64,000 nucleotides of DNA from Pseudomonas fluorescens (GCF_902498195.1 NZ_CABVIY010000006.1:124001-188000), one strand, 5' to 3'; shown: positions 43,171 to 52,383, counted from the first letter of the stretch. Program-made: numbers and translations. Notes: generated from the sequence alone by a model not told the origin.

Positions 43171-44658
43171 TTACGGACGTTTGCGCTCAATCGCCCGCAG
43201 CAGATGCGTTGGCGGTGTTTCACAGCTGATTTTTCGACCCAGCAGCGCTTCGATGGACGGTAGCTGGTAGGAGTCGTCTTCCCCGGCAAAACTGATGGAC
43301 ACGCCATCGGCACCCGCACGACCGGTACGGCCGATGCGGTGCACGTAGTCGTCCGGGACTTCCGGCAGGGTGAAGTTGATCACGTGGCTGATGCCGTCGA
43401 TGTGGATCCCGCGACCGGCGACATCGGTGGCCACCAGCACGCGGATCTTGCCTTCGCGAAAGCCTTCCAGGGTCTTGATGCGCTTGTGCTGCGGCACGTC
43501 GCCGGACAGCTGCGCGGCGTTGATGCCATCGCGCACCAGGCGTTCTTCGATGCGCCGCACTTCATCCTTGCGGTTGGCAAACACGATGACCCGCTCCCAA
43601 CCGTTGTCGTTGACCAGGTTGTAGAGCAGTTTGTATTTGTCGGCACCGGCCACGGCATAGATGTGCTGTTCGACGTTTTCGCTGGCCACGTTCTGCGATT
43701 CGATCTCGACGATCGACGGGTCGGTGGTCCATTGCTTGGCCAGGTTCATCACGTCTTCGGTGAAGGTCGCGGAGAACAGCAGGGTCTGGCGCTCGTTCTT
43801 CGGCGGGGTCTGGCGAATGATCGAGCGCACTTGCGGGATGAATCCCATGTCGAGCATCCGGTCGGCTTCGTCCAGCACCATGACTTCGACCATATCCAGG
43901 TGCACGTCGCCGCGCTGGTTGAAGTCCAGCAAGCGGCCAGGCGTGGCCACGAGGATGTCGCAGTGGCGAGCTTCGAGGTGCTTGAGCTGCTTGTCGAAGT
44001 CCATGCCGCCCACGAACGTCATGACGTTGAGGCCGGTGTATTTGGTCAGGTCCGCCGCATCCTTGGCGATCTGCACCACCAGCTCGCGGGTCGGGGCGAT
44101 GATCAGCGCCCGTGGCTCACCCATGTAGCGCTCTTTCGGCGGCGGGGTTTGCAGCAGCTGGGTGATGATCGAGATCAGGAATGCCGCGGTCTTGCCAGTG
44201 CCGGTCTGGGCGCGGCCGATGGCGTCTTTACCCGCGAGGGTGAAGCCCAGCACCTGCGCCTGGATCGGCGTGCAATACGGAAAGCCCAGGTCCTGGATGG
44301 CGTGCATCAGTTCGGGGGCGAGTTTGAAATCGTGGAAACGGGTTTTGCCTTCCTGGGGTTCGACGACGAAATCTTCGAGTTTCCACGGGATGACCGGCGC
44401 TTTTGGCTTCGGTTCGCGGCGGGGCCTGGCGGGTTTGGGCGCTTCGCTGCGCGGCTGCCCGGTGGCCGTGTCCACCGCAGGCTGGACGGCCGCCGTGCTC
44501 GCTGGCTCGTGTTTCGGGGCCGCTTCAGGAGCGGTCCGGCCAGGCTGACTACCGTCGGCGCGGTGGCTGGGGGTGTGAGACGGAGCACTGGGGACTGGCG
44601 CGAGTTGCTCAGTCTCGCTTTTACCGAACATTTTCTTGAGTGCTTTGAGCACGGTCAT
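43171..44658 (-). CDS. rhlB: RhlB-type DEAD-box ATP-dependent RNA helicase
   Basis: 495 residues from the ATG at 44658. Residues 1-100 are a low-complexity, basic Ala/Pro-rich extension (RPRREPKPKAP). The helicase core follows with AQTGTGKT (motif I), PTRELV (Ia), VLDEADRML (II), SATF (III), and HRIGRTGRAG (VI). The unstructured extension precedes the core and the C-terminus is short. RhlB works in the RNA degradosome. The gene is next to dauB as in P. aeruginosa. Other RhlE-like helicases are similar, but gene order supports rhlB. Confidence 0.88.
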   Translation of the reverse strand: MTVLKALKKMFGKSETEQLAPVPSAPSHTPSHRADGSQPGRTAPEAAPKHEPASTAAVQPAVDTATGQPRSEAPKPARPRREPKPKAPVIPWKLEDFVVEPQEGKTRFHDFKLAPELMHAIQDLGFPYCTPIQAQVLGFTLAGKDAIGRAQTGTGKTAAFLISIITQLLQTPPPKERYMGEPRALIIAPTRELVVQIAKDAADLTKYTGLNVMTFVGGMDFDKQLKHLEARHCDILVATPGRLLDFNQRGDVHLDMVEVMVLDEADRMLDMGFIPQVRSIIRQTPPKNERQTLLFSATFTEDVMNLAKQWTTDPSIVEIESQNVASENVEQHIYAVAGADKYKLLYNLVNDNGWERVIVFANRKDEVRRIEERLVRDGINAAQLSGDVPQHKRIKTLEGFREGKIRVLVATDVAGRGIHIDGISHVINFTLPEVPDDYVHRIGRTGRAGADGVSISFAGEDDSYQLPSIEALLGRKISCETPPTHLLRAIERKRP

Positions 44659-44728
44659 CTCATCAAATTGGTTAAGTGCCGGGCAGTGTAATGCAAGAAT
44701 CGGGCGCGGCGTAGTGGGATGGATCAAT

Positions 44729-44756
44729 GGGCGCCTTTAAACAGAAAGAGGCGCCC
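44729..44756. promoter_or_regulatory. Perfect hairpin between the carboxylesterase and rhlB genes
   Basis: GGGCGCCT and AGGCGCCC enclose 12 bases. It sits 7 bases past the carboxylesterase stop on the minus strand and is probably its terminator, though the T-run is missing. Confidence 0.5.
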
Positions 44757-44763
44757 GTAATGT

Positions 44764-45420
44764 TCAGCGCAAACGTTCAGCGAGCCAGGCGCCGACGTCG
44801 CGAATTTCCTCGGGTAACACTTCGTGGCCCATTGGGTACTCCTGCCATGTCACGGTGACACCATGCTGCTTCAAGTACTCGTAGGCGGTGCGGCCCATGG
44901 AGTTTTGCACCACGTCATCGTACTGGCCATGCAATGACAGCACCGGAATGCGTTGCTGGCTGGCGGACAATTCAAGCTCTTCGCTGAACGTCGGGGCATA
45001 GGTCGAGAGGGCAACTACGCCACCCAGGGGTCCCTGCCATTTCACAAACGCGGTGTGTAAAACGACGGCGCCACCCTGGGAAAAACCTGCCAGGAAAATC
45101 CGCGAGGCGTCTATTCCAATGGCTCGCTGCACGTCGATCAAATTCATGATCCTGCGCGCCGACTCTTCCAGCTGATCGCGGTTGATCGCTCGCGCGGGGC
45201 TCATGGCCAGAATGTCGTACCAGCTTGGCATCTCGTAGCCACCATTGATGGTCACGGCACAGGTCGGCGCCTGGGGCAGGACGAAGCGGGTGGTCAGCAA
45301 TGTTTCCTGCAGCGCTTCGGCAACCGGCAGGAAGTCGTAGCGATCGGCGCCGAGGCCATGCAGCCAGATGACGCAGGCGTCGGCGGGCTTGACGGGTTCA
45401 AGAATCAGGGGCTCGGTCAT
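44764..45420 (-). CDS. Carboxylesterase / lysophospholipase-like alpha/beta hydrolase
   Basis: 218 residues, the usual length of this compact family. The oxyanion loop is VIWLHGLGADRYDF. The nucleophile elbow is FLAGFSQGGAVVLH (Ser), and the Asp and His are in SLHGQYDDVV and YPMGHEVLPEE. The set is intact. It hydrolyses short carboxyl esters. The gene is next to rhlB and precedes the amino-acid transporter, as I recall it in P. aeruginosa. Confidence 0.92.
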   Translation of the reverse strand: MTEPLILEPVKPADACVIWLHGLGADRYDFLPVAEALQETLLTTRFVLPQAPTCAVTINGGYEMPSWYDILAMSPARAINRDQLEESARRIMNLIDVQRAIGIDASRIFLAGFSQGGAVVLHTAFVKWQGPLGGVVALSTYAPTFSEELELSASQQRIPVLSLHGQYDDVVQNSMGRTAYEYLKQHGVTVTWQEYPMGHEVLPEEIRDVGAWLAERLR

Positions 45421-45888
45421 GGCTGCTCCAAATGTGTGCGTGCGCTCCCATTGAGTGCGGGGGGTGAGGGCGCGTCTGGTTGATCAGTTACGAAGATGTC
45501 GCAAGGTTACAAGTTTTGCTATTGACCTGTCGCTTAACCGCTTTAGCAGGCTGTGTGGTACGGGCTTTGCTATAGGGAAGCTGGTACGAAAATCCCACAT
45601 CTGTCGGTAACACTATCAGGCCATTTTTGGCAGTGGGATAGCAAAAAATCCGGTGATGGATGTTCGCCAGTGGCCGCTACGGGCTTCGCGAACGTGAAAG
45701 GGCTACAGCCCGTTCGGCCGATTGGTGAGAAGTGAGGTGTCCATTATGTGGATTTTCTCCTACTAGACTCATAGCTACGGTCTCTACGTCGGTTGACCCT
45801 AAAACAAGCCAACACGGGTCGACAACGCCTCAAAAGGGTGCGACAGGACTCACGCTCCGACACAACAAGAGCAAAACTGGAGGTTTGA
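45421..45888 (+). promoter_or_regulatory. Control region of the aap operon, 468 bases
   Basis: The gap holds the sigma-54 promoter at 45556 and a leader of about 300 bases. Two GTTAC direct repeats (45487-45491 and 45506-45510), 19 bases apart, lie upstream and could bind an enhancer protein such as CbrB or NtrC. The leader includes GTCCATTATGTGGATTT (45739-45755), which resembles the dau palindrome. No gene is seen. Confidence 0.6.
45556..45571 (+). promoter_or_regulatory. Sigma-54 (-24/-12) promoter for aapJQMP
   Basis: TGGTACGGGCTTTGCT fits the RpoN consensus TGGYACG-N4-TTGCW, with the invariant GG and GC separated by exactly ten bases. Transcription would start near 45582. Confidence 0.7.
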
Positions 45889-46920
45889 ATGAAGATGTTG
45901 AAATCCACCCTGGCTATCGTGACTGCAGCCGCAGTACTCGGTGTCAGCGGGTTCGCTCAGGCGGGTGCAACCCTGGATGGCGTGCAGAAAAAAGGTTTCG
46001 TGCAGTGTGGCGTAAGCGATGGCCTGCCAGGCTTCTCGGTTCCGGATTCGACCGGCAAGATCGTGGGTATCGATGCGGACTACTGCCGCGCTGTGGCCGC
46101 CGCCGTGTTTGGCGATGCGACCAAGGTCAAGTTCAGTCAGTTGAACGCCAAGGAGCGCTTCACCGCGCTGCAATCGGGCGAGATCGACATCCTGTCGCGC
46201 AACACCACCATGACCAGCTCTCGTGACGCGGGCATGGGCCTCAAGTTCCCGGGCTTCATTACTTACTACGATGGCATCGGCTTCCTGGTAAACAACAAGC
46301 TGGGCGTGAAAAGCGCCAAGGAACTGGACGGTGCAACCATCTGCATCCAGGCCGGTACCACCACCGAACTGAACGTTTCCGACTACTTCCGCGGCAACGG
46401 TCTGAAATACACCCCGATCACTTTCGACACCTCCGATGAAAGCGCCAAGTCGCTGGAATCCGGTCGTTGCGACGTGCTGACCTCCGACAAGTCCCAGCTG
46501 TTCGCCCAGCGCAGCAAGCTGGCTTCGCCGAAGGACTACGTGGTTCTGCCGGAAACCATTTCCAAGGAGCCACTGGGCCCGGTCGTGCGTAATGGCGACG
46601 ACGAGTGGCTGGCCATCGTGCGCTGGGTGGGCTACGCCATGCTCAACGCTGAAGAGGCAGGCATCACTTCGAAGAACGTCGAAGCCGAAGCCAAGGCCAC
46701 CAAGAACCCGGACGTCGCGCGTCTGCTGGGCACCGACGGTGAATACGGCAAAGACCTGAAAGTGAAGAAAGACTGGGTCGTGCAGATCGTCAAACAGGTC
46801 GGCAACTACGGTGAAGTGTTCGAGAAAAACCTCGGCAAGAGCACTCCGCTGGAAATCGACCGCGGGCTGAACGCCTTGTGGAACGCTGGCGGCATTCAAT
46901 ACGCACCACCAGTGCGCTGA
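45889..46920 (+). CDS. aapJ: AapJ: general L-amino-acid-binding periplasmic protein
   Basis: 343 residues, the long form typical of AapJ. A signal peptide (STLAIVTAAAVLGVSGFAQA) precedes VQKKGFVQCGVSDGLPGFS and ERFTALQSGEIDILSRNTTM. Two Cys pairs may form disulphides (QCGV/YCRA and TICIQ/RCDV). AapJ delivers amino acids to the AapQM permease. It is the first gene of the four-gene operon, downstream of the sigma-54 promoter. Confidence 0.93.
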   Translation: MKMLKSTLAIVTAAAVLGVSGFAQAGATLDGVQKKGFVQCGVSDGLPGFSVPDSTGKIVGIDADYCRAVAAAVFGDATKVKFSQLNAKERFTALQSGEIDILSRNTTMTSSRDAGMGLKFPGFITYYDGIGFLVNNKLGVKSAKELDGATICIQAGTTTELNVSDYFRGNGLKYTPITFDTSDESAKSLESGRCDVLTSDKSQLFAQRSKLASPKDYVVLPETISKEPLGPVVRNGDDEWLAIVRWVGYAMLNAEEAGITSKNVEAEAKATKNPDVARLLGTDGEYGKDLKVKKDWVVQIVKQVGNYGEVFEKNLGKSTPLEIDRGLNALWNAGGIQYAPPVR

Positions 46921-46985
46921 TGGTCCTGTCACCCGGTGGGCCAACCGCCGGGTGACGTTCTGTTCCATTATTTCCGGGGCACTTC

Positions 46986-48167
46986 ATGCAAAATTCAATC
47001 GGCGCACCAAAGCAGAGGCTCAGCCTCAGCGATCCAAAAGTGCGTGCGTGGCTCTTCCAGATCATCACCATTGTCGCGGTGGTCTCGATGGGCTGGTATC
47101 TGTTCGATAACACGCAGACCAACCTTCAACACCGGGGCATTACCTCCGGTTTCGACTTTCTGGAGCGCAGTGCCGGTTTCGGCATCGCTCAACACCTGAT
47201 CGACTACACCGAATCGGACAGCTATGCCCGGGTGTTCGTCATCGGCCTGCTCAACACCCTGCTGGTGACCTTCATCGGCGTGATCCTGGCCACCATCCTG
47301 GGCTTCATCGTCGGCGTGGCCCGACTGTCGAAGAACTGGATCATCGCCAAACTGGCGACGGTGTATGTAGAGGTCTTCCGTAACATCCCGCCGCTGCTGC
47401 AGATCCTGTTCTGGTATTTCGCGGTGTTCCTGACCATGCCGGGGCCGCGCAACAGCCACAACTTCGGCGACACCTTCTTTGTCAGCAGCCGTGGCCTGAA
47501 CATGCCGGCCGCGCTGGTGGCGGACGGTTTCTGGGCGTTCGTGGCCAGCGTGGTCGTGGCCATCGTCGCCATCGTGCTGATGAACCGCTGGGCCAACAAG
47601 CGCTTCGAAGCCACCGGCGAGCCCTTCCACAAGTTCTGGGTCGGCCTGGCGTTGTTCCTGGTGATCCCGGCGCTGTGCGCCCTGGTCTTCGGCGCGCCTG
47701 TGCACTGGGAAATGCCGAAGCTGCAAGGCTTCAACTTCGTCGGTGGCTGGGTGCTGATCCCGGAACTGCTGGCGCTGACCCTGGCGCTGACCGTGTACAC
47801 CGCGGCGTTCATCGCCGAGATCGTGCGTTCGGGCATCAAGTCGGTGAGTCACGGCCAGACCGAGGCGGCCCACTCGCTCGGCCTGCGCAACGGTCCGACC
47901 CTGCGCAAGGTGATCATCCCGCAAGCCTTGCGCGTGATCATTCCACCGCTGACCAGCCAATACCTGAACCTGGCGAAAAACTCCTCCCTGGCAGCCGGTA
48001 TCGGCTACCCGGAGATGGTGTCGTTGTTCGCCGGGACCGTACTCAACCAGACCGGCCAGGCGATCGAGGTGATTGCGATCACCATGAGCGTGTACCTGGC
48101 GATCAGTATCAGCATTTCCCTGCTGATGAACTGGTACAACAAGCGCATTGCGCTGATCGAGCGGTAA
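46986..48167 (+). CDS. aapQ: AapQ: amino-acid ABC transporter permease
   Basis: 393 residues with about eight membrane segments and a large insert after the first helices, as in AapQ. The C-terminal permease domain has the EAA motif (VKSVSHGQTEAAHSLGLRNG) that contacts AapP. Other markers are the N-terminal FDFLERSAGFGI and EVFRNIPPLLQILFWYF. It pairs with AapM. Confidence 0.93.
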   Translation: MQNSIGAPKQRLSLSDPKVRAWLFQIITIVAVVSMGWYLFDNTQTNLQHRGITSGFDFLERSAGFGIAQHLIDYTESDSYARVFVIGLLNTLLVTFIGVILATILGFIVGVARLSKNWIIAKLATVYVEVFRNIPPLLQILFWYFAVFLTMPGPRNSHNFGDTFFVSSRGLNMPAALVADGFWAFVASVVVAIVAIVLMNRWANKRFEATGEPFHKFWVGLALFLVIPALCALVFGAPVHWEMPKLQGFNFVGGWVLIPELLALTLALTVYTAAFIAEIVRSGIKSVSHGQTEAAHSLGLRNGPTLRKVIIPQALRVIIPPLTSQYLNLAKNSSLAAGIGYPEMVSLFAGTVLNQTGQAIEVIAITMSVYLAISISISLLMNWYNKRIALIER

Positions 48168-48177
48168 GGAAAAGCGC

Positions 48178-49275
48178 ATGAGTACTCATACTTTCAAACC
48201 CGACATGCCCCCACCGAGCAGTAGCATCGGCGTGGTGGCGTGGATGCGCGCGAACATGTTCTCCAGCTGGCTCAACACCCTGCTGACCCTGTTCGCGTTC
48301 TACCTCATTTACCTGGTGGTTCCACCGATCATCCAATGGGCGATCCTCGACGCCAACTGGGTCGGCACCACTCGCGCCGACTGCACCAAGGAAGGCGCCT
48401 GCTGGGTGTTCATCCAGCAGCGTTTCGGCCAGTTCATGTACGGTTATTACCCGCCGGAATTGCGCTGGCGCGTGGACCTGACCGTGTGGCTGGCGGTCAT
48501 TGGCGTGGCACCGTTGTTCATCTCGCGCTTTCACCGTAAAGCGGTGTATGGCCTGAGTTTCCTGGTGCTGTACCCGATCATTGCCTGGTGCCTGTTGCAT
48601 GGCGGCGTGTTCGGCCTGACCCAGGTGGCGACCAGCCAATGGGGCGGCCTGATGCTGACCCTGGTGATCGCCACCGTCGGCATTGCCGGCGCCTTGCCGC
48701 TGGGGATTGTCCTGGCGCTGGGCCGTCGTTCGAACATGCCGGCGATTCGTGTGGTCTGCGTGACCTTCATCGAATTCTGGCGCGGCGTGCCGTTGATTAC
48801 GGTGCTGTTCATGTCCTCGGTGATGCTGCCGCTGTTCCTGCCCGAAGGCATGAACTTCGACAAGCTGCTGCGGGCGCTGATCGGCGTGATCCTGTTCCAG
48901 TCGGCCTACGTGGCCGAAGTGGTGCGCGGCGGTCTGCAAGCGATTCCCAAGGGTCAGTACGAAGCCGCTGCGGCCATGGGTCTGGGTTACTGGCGCAGCA
49001 TGGGCCTGGTGATTTTGCCGCAGGCCCTGAAGCTGGTGATCCCCGGCATCGTCAACACCTTCATCGCCCTGTTCAAGGACACCAGCCTGGTGATCATCAT
49101 CGGCCTGTTCGACCTGCTCAACAGCGTCAAGCAAGCTGCCGCCGACCCGAAATGGCTGGGCATGGCCACCGAAGGCTATGTGTTCGCCGCCCTGGTGTTC
49201 TGGATTTTCTGTTTTGGTATGTCCCGCTACTCCATGCATTTGGAACGCAAGCTGGACACAGGCCACAAGCGCTAA
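48178..49275 (+). CDS. aapM: AapM: amino-acid ABC transporter permease
   Basis: 365 residues with an N-terminal periplasmic loop (ANWVGTTRADCTKEGACWVF), then seven membrane segments. The EAA loop is GLQAIPKGQYEAAAAMGLGYW. It is the second permease subunit of the Aap system. It is 10 bases after aapQ. Confidence 0.93.
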   Translation: MSTHTFKPDMPPPSSSIGVVAWMRANMFSSWLNTLLTLFAFYLIYLVVPPIIQWAILDANWVGTTRADCTKEGACWVFIQQRFGQFMYGYYPPELRWRVDLTVWLAVIGVAPLFISRFHRKAVYGLSFLVLYPIIAWCLLHGGVFGLTQVATSQWGGLMLTLVIATVGIAGALPLGIVLALGRRSNMPAIRVVCVTFIEFWRGVPLITVLFMSSVMLPLFLPEGMNFDKLLRALIGVILFQSAYVAEVVRGGLQAIPKGQYEAAAAMGLGYWRSMGLVILPQALKLVIPGIVNTFIALFKDTSLVIIIGLFDLLNSVKQAAADPKWLGMATEGYVFAALVFWIFCFGMSRYSMHLERKLDTGHKR

Positions 49276-49302
49276 GTCGCTACCTATTTAGGAAGTTTTC
49301 CG

Positions 49303-50067
49303 ATGAGCGAAGCAATCAAACAGCCTGTGAGCCCTGAAGGCATTATTCAGATGCAGGGCGTGAACAAGTGGTATGGCCAGTTCCACGTGCTGAAAGACAT
49401 CAACCTGAACGTCAAGCAGGGCGAGCGTATCGTCCTGTGCGGTCCGTCGGGTTCCGGCAAATCCACCACCATCCGCTGCCTCAACCGACTGGAAGAACAC
49501 CAGCAGGGTCGCATCGTGGTCGACGGCGTGGAGCTGACCAACGACCTCAAGCAGATCGAAGCGATCCGCCGTGAAGTGGGCATGGTGTTCCAGCACTTCA
49601 ACCTGTTCCCGCACCTGACCATCCTGCAGAACTGCACCCTGGCGCCGATGTGGGTACGCAAGATGCCCAAGCGCAAGGCCGAGGAAATCGCCATGCACTA
49701 CCTGGAGCGCGTACGCATTCCGGAGCAGGCGCACAAGTACCCGGGGCAACTGTCCGGCGGCCAGCAACAGCGTGTGGCGATTGCCCGTGCGCTGTGCATG
49801 AAACCGAAAATCATGCTGTTCGACGAACCGACCTCGGCGCTCGACCCGGAGATGGTGAAGGAGGTGCTCGACACCATGATCGGCCTGGCCGAAGACGGCA
49901 TGACCATGCTCTGCGTGACCCACGAAATGGGCTTTGCCCGGACCGTGGCCAACCGCGTGATCTTCATGGACAAGGGCGAAATCGTCGAGCAGGCGGCACC
50001 GAATGACTTCTTCGATCACCCGCAGAACGATCGCACCAAGCTGTTCTTGAGCCAGATCCTGCATTGA
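49303..50067 (+). CDS. aapP: AapP: amino-acid ABC transporter ATPase
   Basis: 254 residues. Walker A GPSGSGKST (about 46-54), ABC signature LSGGQQQR, Walker B IMLFDEPTSALD and the switch His in THEMGFA are all present. It energises AapQM. It is the last gene of the operon, followed by a terminator. Confidence 0.95.
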   Translation: MSEAIKQPVSPEGIIQMQGVNKWYGQFHVLKDINLNVKQGERIVLCGPSGSGKSTTIRCLNRLEEHQQGRIVVDGVELTNDLKQIEAIRREVGMVFQHFNLFPHLTILQNCTLAPMWVRKMPKRKAEEIAMHYLERVRIPEQAHKYPGQLSGGQQQRVAIARALCMKPKIMLFDEPTSALDPEMVKEVLDTMIGLAEDGMTMLCVTHEMGFARTVANRVIFMDKGEIVEQAAPNDFFDHPQNDRTKLFLSQILH

Positions 50068-50083
50068 TCGACGCTTGGCAGTG

Positions 50084-50118
50084 AAATAAACCCGGACCTC
50101 GTTCCGGGTTTATTTTTG
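50084..50118 (+). terminator. Rho-independent terminator of aapJQMP
   Basis: AAATAAACCCGGA and TCCGGGTTTATTT form a 13-base stem followed by Ts, 17 bases after the aapP stop. Confidence 0.9.
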
Positions 50119-50140
50119 CCCTCGATTTACCGTTGCCCCC

Positions 50141-50228
50141 TGTAGGAGCTGCCGAAGGCTGCGATCTTTTGATCTTGCTTTTAAACAATCGAAAGATCGC
50201 AGCCTCGTTGCACTCGTCAGCTCCTGCA
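50141..50228. repeat. REP inverted pair with unequal arms
   Basis: The left arm is the short TGTAGGAGCTGCCGAAGGCT form. The right arm carries the longer CCTCGTTGCACTCG variant and ends CTCCTGCA. Only part of the arms can pair, unlike the matched copies elsewhere in the window. Confidence 0.75.
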
Positions 50229-50278
50229 CGAGCGACACGGTTGCTCTCTAAGCCAATGCTGACTAACATGTCAGAAAA

Positions 50279-50299
50279 TTCATCCTATGATTGGATGAA
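50279..50299. promoter_or_regulatory. Perfect inverted repeat, candidate operator of the FadR-type regulator
   Basis: TTCATCC-TATGATT-GGATGAA, two perfect 7-base arms, ends 12 bases before the regulator ATG at 50312. The position suits autorepression. Confidence 0.55.
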
Positions 50300-50311
50300 A
50301 AGGCGAATTTC

Positions 50312-50971
50312 ATGTCAGACATTTCTCCATTAGTGAAACGATCCCTGGTCGATCAGGCCCTGGATCAATTGCGCCAGCGCATCAATCAGGGCGTCTGGGT
50401 GGTCGGCCAGCGCTTGCCCACCGAGCCCGAGTTGTCCGCCGAGCTGGGCATCAGCCGCAACACCGTGCGCGAAGCCATGCGGGTGCTGGCGTTTTCCGGC
50501 TTGATCGAGATCCGCCAGGGTGACGGCAGTTACCTGCGGGCGGTGGTCGATCCGCTGGACACTCTGAAAGTGTTGTCACGCTGCTCCCTGGAACAGGCCC
50601 GCGAGACCCGGCACATCCTGGAAGTGGAGGCGGTCGGCCTGGCCGCATTGCGCCGAACCGATGAAGACCTGGCGGCGTTGCGCGAGGCACTGGGTGTCAG
50701 TGGCAGCCACTACCATGGTGATCTCGACACCTACATCGCCTGTGATCTGGTGTTCCATCGTCGCCTCGTGGATGCCGCCCACAACCCGACCCTCAGCGAG
50801 CTGTATCGCTACTTCTCCAGTGTCGTCGGCGCACAGCTGCGTCATTGCCTGAACATCACCCCGCGCCGCCAGGAAGTCTTCGACCTGCACATCGAGCTGC
50901 TCGATGCCGTCGAGCAACGCGACCCGGAGCGGGCCAAAGCCCTGTCGAGGCAGTTGATCAATGAACCTTGA
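50312..50971 (+). CDS. FadR/GntR-family regulator with FCD domain
   Basis: 219 residues from the ATG at 50312 (AAGGCG about 10 bases upstream). A GntR winged helix occupies about 5-70 (LRQRINQGVWVVGQRLPTEPE, LGISRNTVREAMRVLAFSG). An all-helical FCD ligand domain follows. The start of the next gene lies near its stop, so it probably controls the MFS permease gene downstream. The effector is unknown. Confidence 0.88.
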   Translation: MSDISPLVKRSLVDQALDQLRQRINQGVWVVGQRLPTEPELSAELGISRNTVREAMRVLAFSGLIEIRQGDGSYLRAVVDPLDTLKVLSRCSLEQARETRHILEVEAVGLAALRRTDEDLAALREALGVSGSHYHGDLDTYIACDLVFHRRLVDAAHNPTLSELYRYFSSVVGAQLRHCLNITPRRQEVFDLHIELLDAVEQRDPERAKALSRQLINEP

Positions 50972-50984
50972 AACCGAGAACACC

Positions 50985-52262
50985 ATGTCCAACACTCAGG
51001 TCACCCAGACCAAGCGCAAGGCGGAGCTCGAAGAGCTGCTGATCGATGCCGAAGCCGATGACGAGCAGGTGCAGCAAAGTCACCCCGTCCTGCGGCGGCC
51101 ATGGCTGCTGTTGCTGGGTTTGATCCTGGTGGCGCTCAACTTGCGTCCGGCGCTGTCGAGCATGGCGCCGATGCTCAGTGATGTGTCGAAAAGCCTCGGC
51201 TTATCCGCCTCCCAGGCCGGTCTGCTGACAACGTTGCCGGTGCTGTGCCTGGGTTTGTTTGCGCCATTGGCGCCGGTTCTGGCCAGACGATTCGGCGCCG
51301 AGCGGGTAGTGCTGGGCATACTGCTGACCCTGGCGGGCGGGATTATTTTGCGCAGTTCCTTCGGCGAAATCGGCCTGTTCGCCGGCAGTGTGCTGGCCGG
51401 CGCCAGCATCGGTGTGATCGGCGTGTTGTTGCCGGGCATCGTCAAGCGTGACTTCGCCAAACAGGCGGGCACCATGACTGGCGTCTACACCATGGCGCTG
51501 TGCCTGGGCGCGGCGATGGCGGCGGGCGCAACCGTGCCGTTGAGCGAACACTTCGACAAACGCTGGACGCTGGGCCTTGGTTTCTGGGTGATTCCGGCGC
51601 TGGTCGCGGCGCTGTTCTGGTTGCCACAGGTCGGCCAGAAGCACGGCGCACACAATGTCGCCTACAAAGTTCGCGGTTTGTTGCGCGACCCGCTGGCCTG
51701 GCAAGTGACCTTGTACATGGGGCTGCAATCGTCCCTGGCGTACATCGTGTTTGGCTGGTTGCCGTCAATCCTCATCGGTCGCGGACTGACGCCGACCCAG
51801 GCAGGCCTGGTGCTTTCGGGTTCGGTGATCGTGCAACTGGCCAGTTCCCTGGCCGCGCCGTGGCTGGCCACACGCGGCAAGGATCAGCGTCCGGCGATCG
51901 TTATCGTGATGCTGATGACCCTCGGCGGCTTGTTCGGTTGCCTTTACGCACCGATCGAAGGCCTGTGGGGCTGGGCGATTCTGCTCGGCCTGGGCCAGGG
52001 CGCTACCTTCAGCCTGGCGTTGACCTTGATCGTGCTGCGCTCGCGGGACTCCCACGTGGCGGCGAACCTGTCGAGCATGGCCCAGGGCTTCGGCTACACC
52101 CTGGCCTCCATGGGGCCGTTCGCGGTCGGAATCGTGCATGACTGGACCGGCGGCTGGACGGCCGTGGGCTGGATTTTCGGGGTGATCGGCCTCGGTGCGA
52201 TCGTCGCCGGGCTTGGCGCCGGGCGTTCGCTGTACGTGCAGGTGGTCAGCGAGAAGGTCTGA
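50985..52262 (+). CDS. MFS permease, CynX/NimT type
   Basis: 425 residues from the ATG at 50985, chosen for GAG 7 bases upstream; an in-frame ATG at 50961 would overlap the regulator gene. A cytoplasmic leader (about 40 residues) precedes 12 membrane segments. VALNLRPALSSMAPML at the start of the first helices is typical of the CynX/NimT (cyanate, nitroimidazole) group. The substrate is unknown. The neighbouring FadR-type regulator probably controls it. Confidence 0.85.
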   Translation: MSNTQVTQTKRKAELEELLIDAEADDEQVQQSHPVLRRPWLLLLGLILVALNLRPALSSMAPMLSDVSKSLGLSASQAGLLTTLPVLCLGLFAPLAPVLARRFGAERVVLGILLTLAGGIILRSSFGEIGLFAGSVLAGASIGVIGVLLPGIVKRDFAKQAGTMTGVYTMALCLGAAMAAGATVPLSEHFDKRWTLGLGFWVIPALVAALFWLPQVGQKHGAHNVAYKVRGLLRDPLAWQVTLYMGLQSSLAYIVFGWLPSILIGRGLTPTQAGLVLSGSVIVQLASSLAAPWLATRGKDQRPAIVIVMLMTLGGLFGCLYAPIEGLWGWAILLGLGQGATFSLALTLIVLRSRDSHVAANLSSMAQGFGYTLASMGPFAVGIVHDWTGGWTAVGWIFGVIGLGAIVAGLGAGRSLYVQVVSEKV

Positions 52263-52383
52263 ACTGCAAGTACACAGTCCAGACCGGAAGTGGCGCGTAG
52301 AGTTGGCAGGCGAGCTGGCACCGAACTCAGTTTTGTCCGAGGCAGGGTCTCGGGCAATGCTGGCCGGTGTCAGCGTCAGGGCC

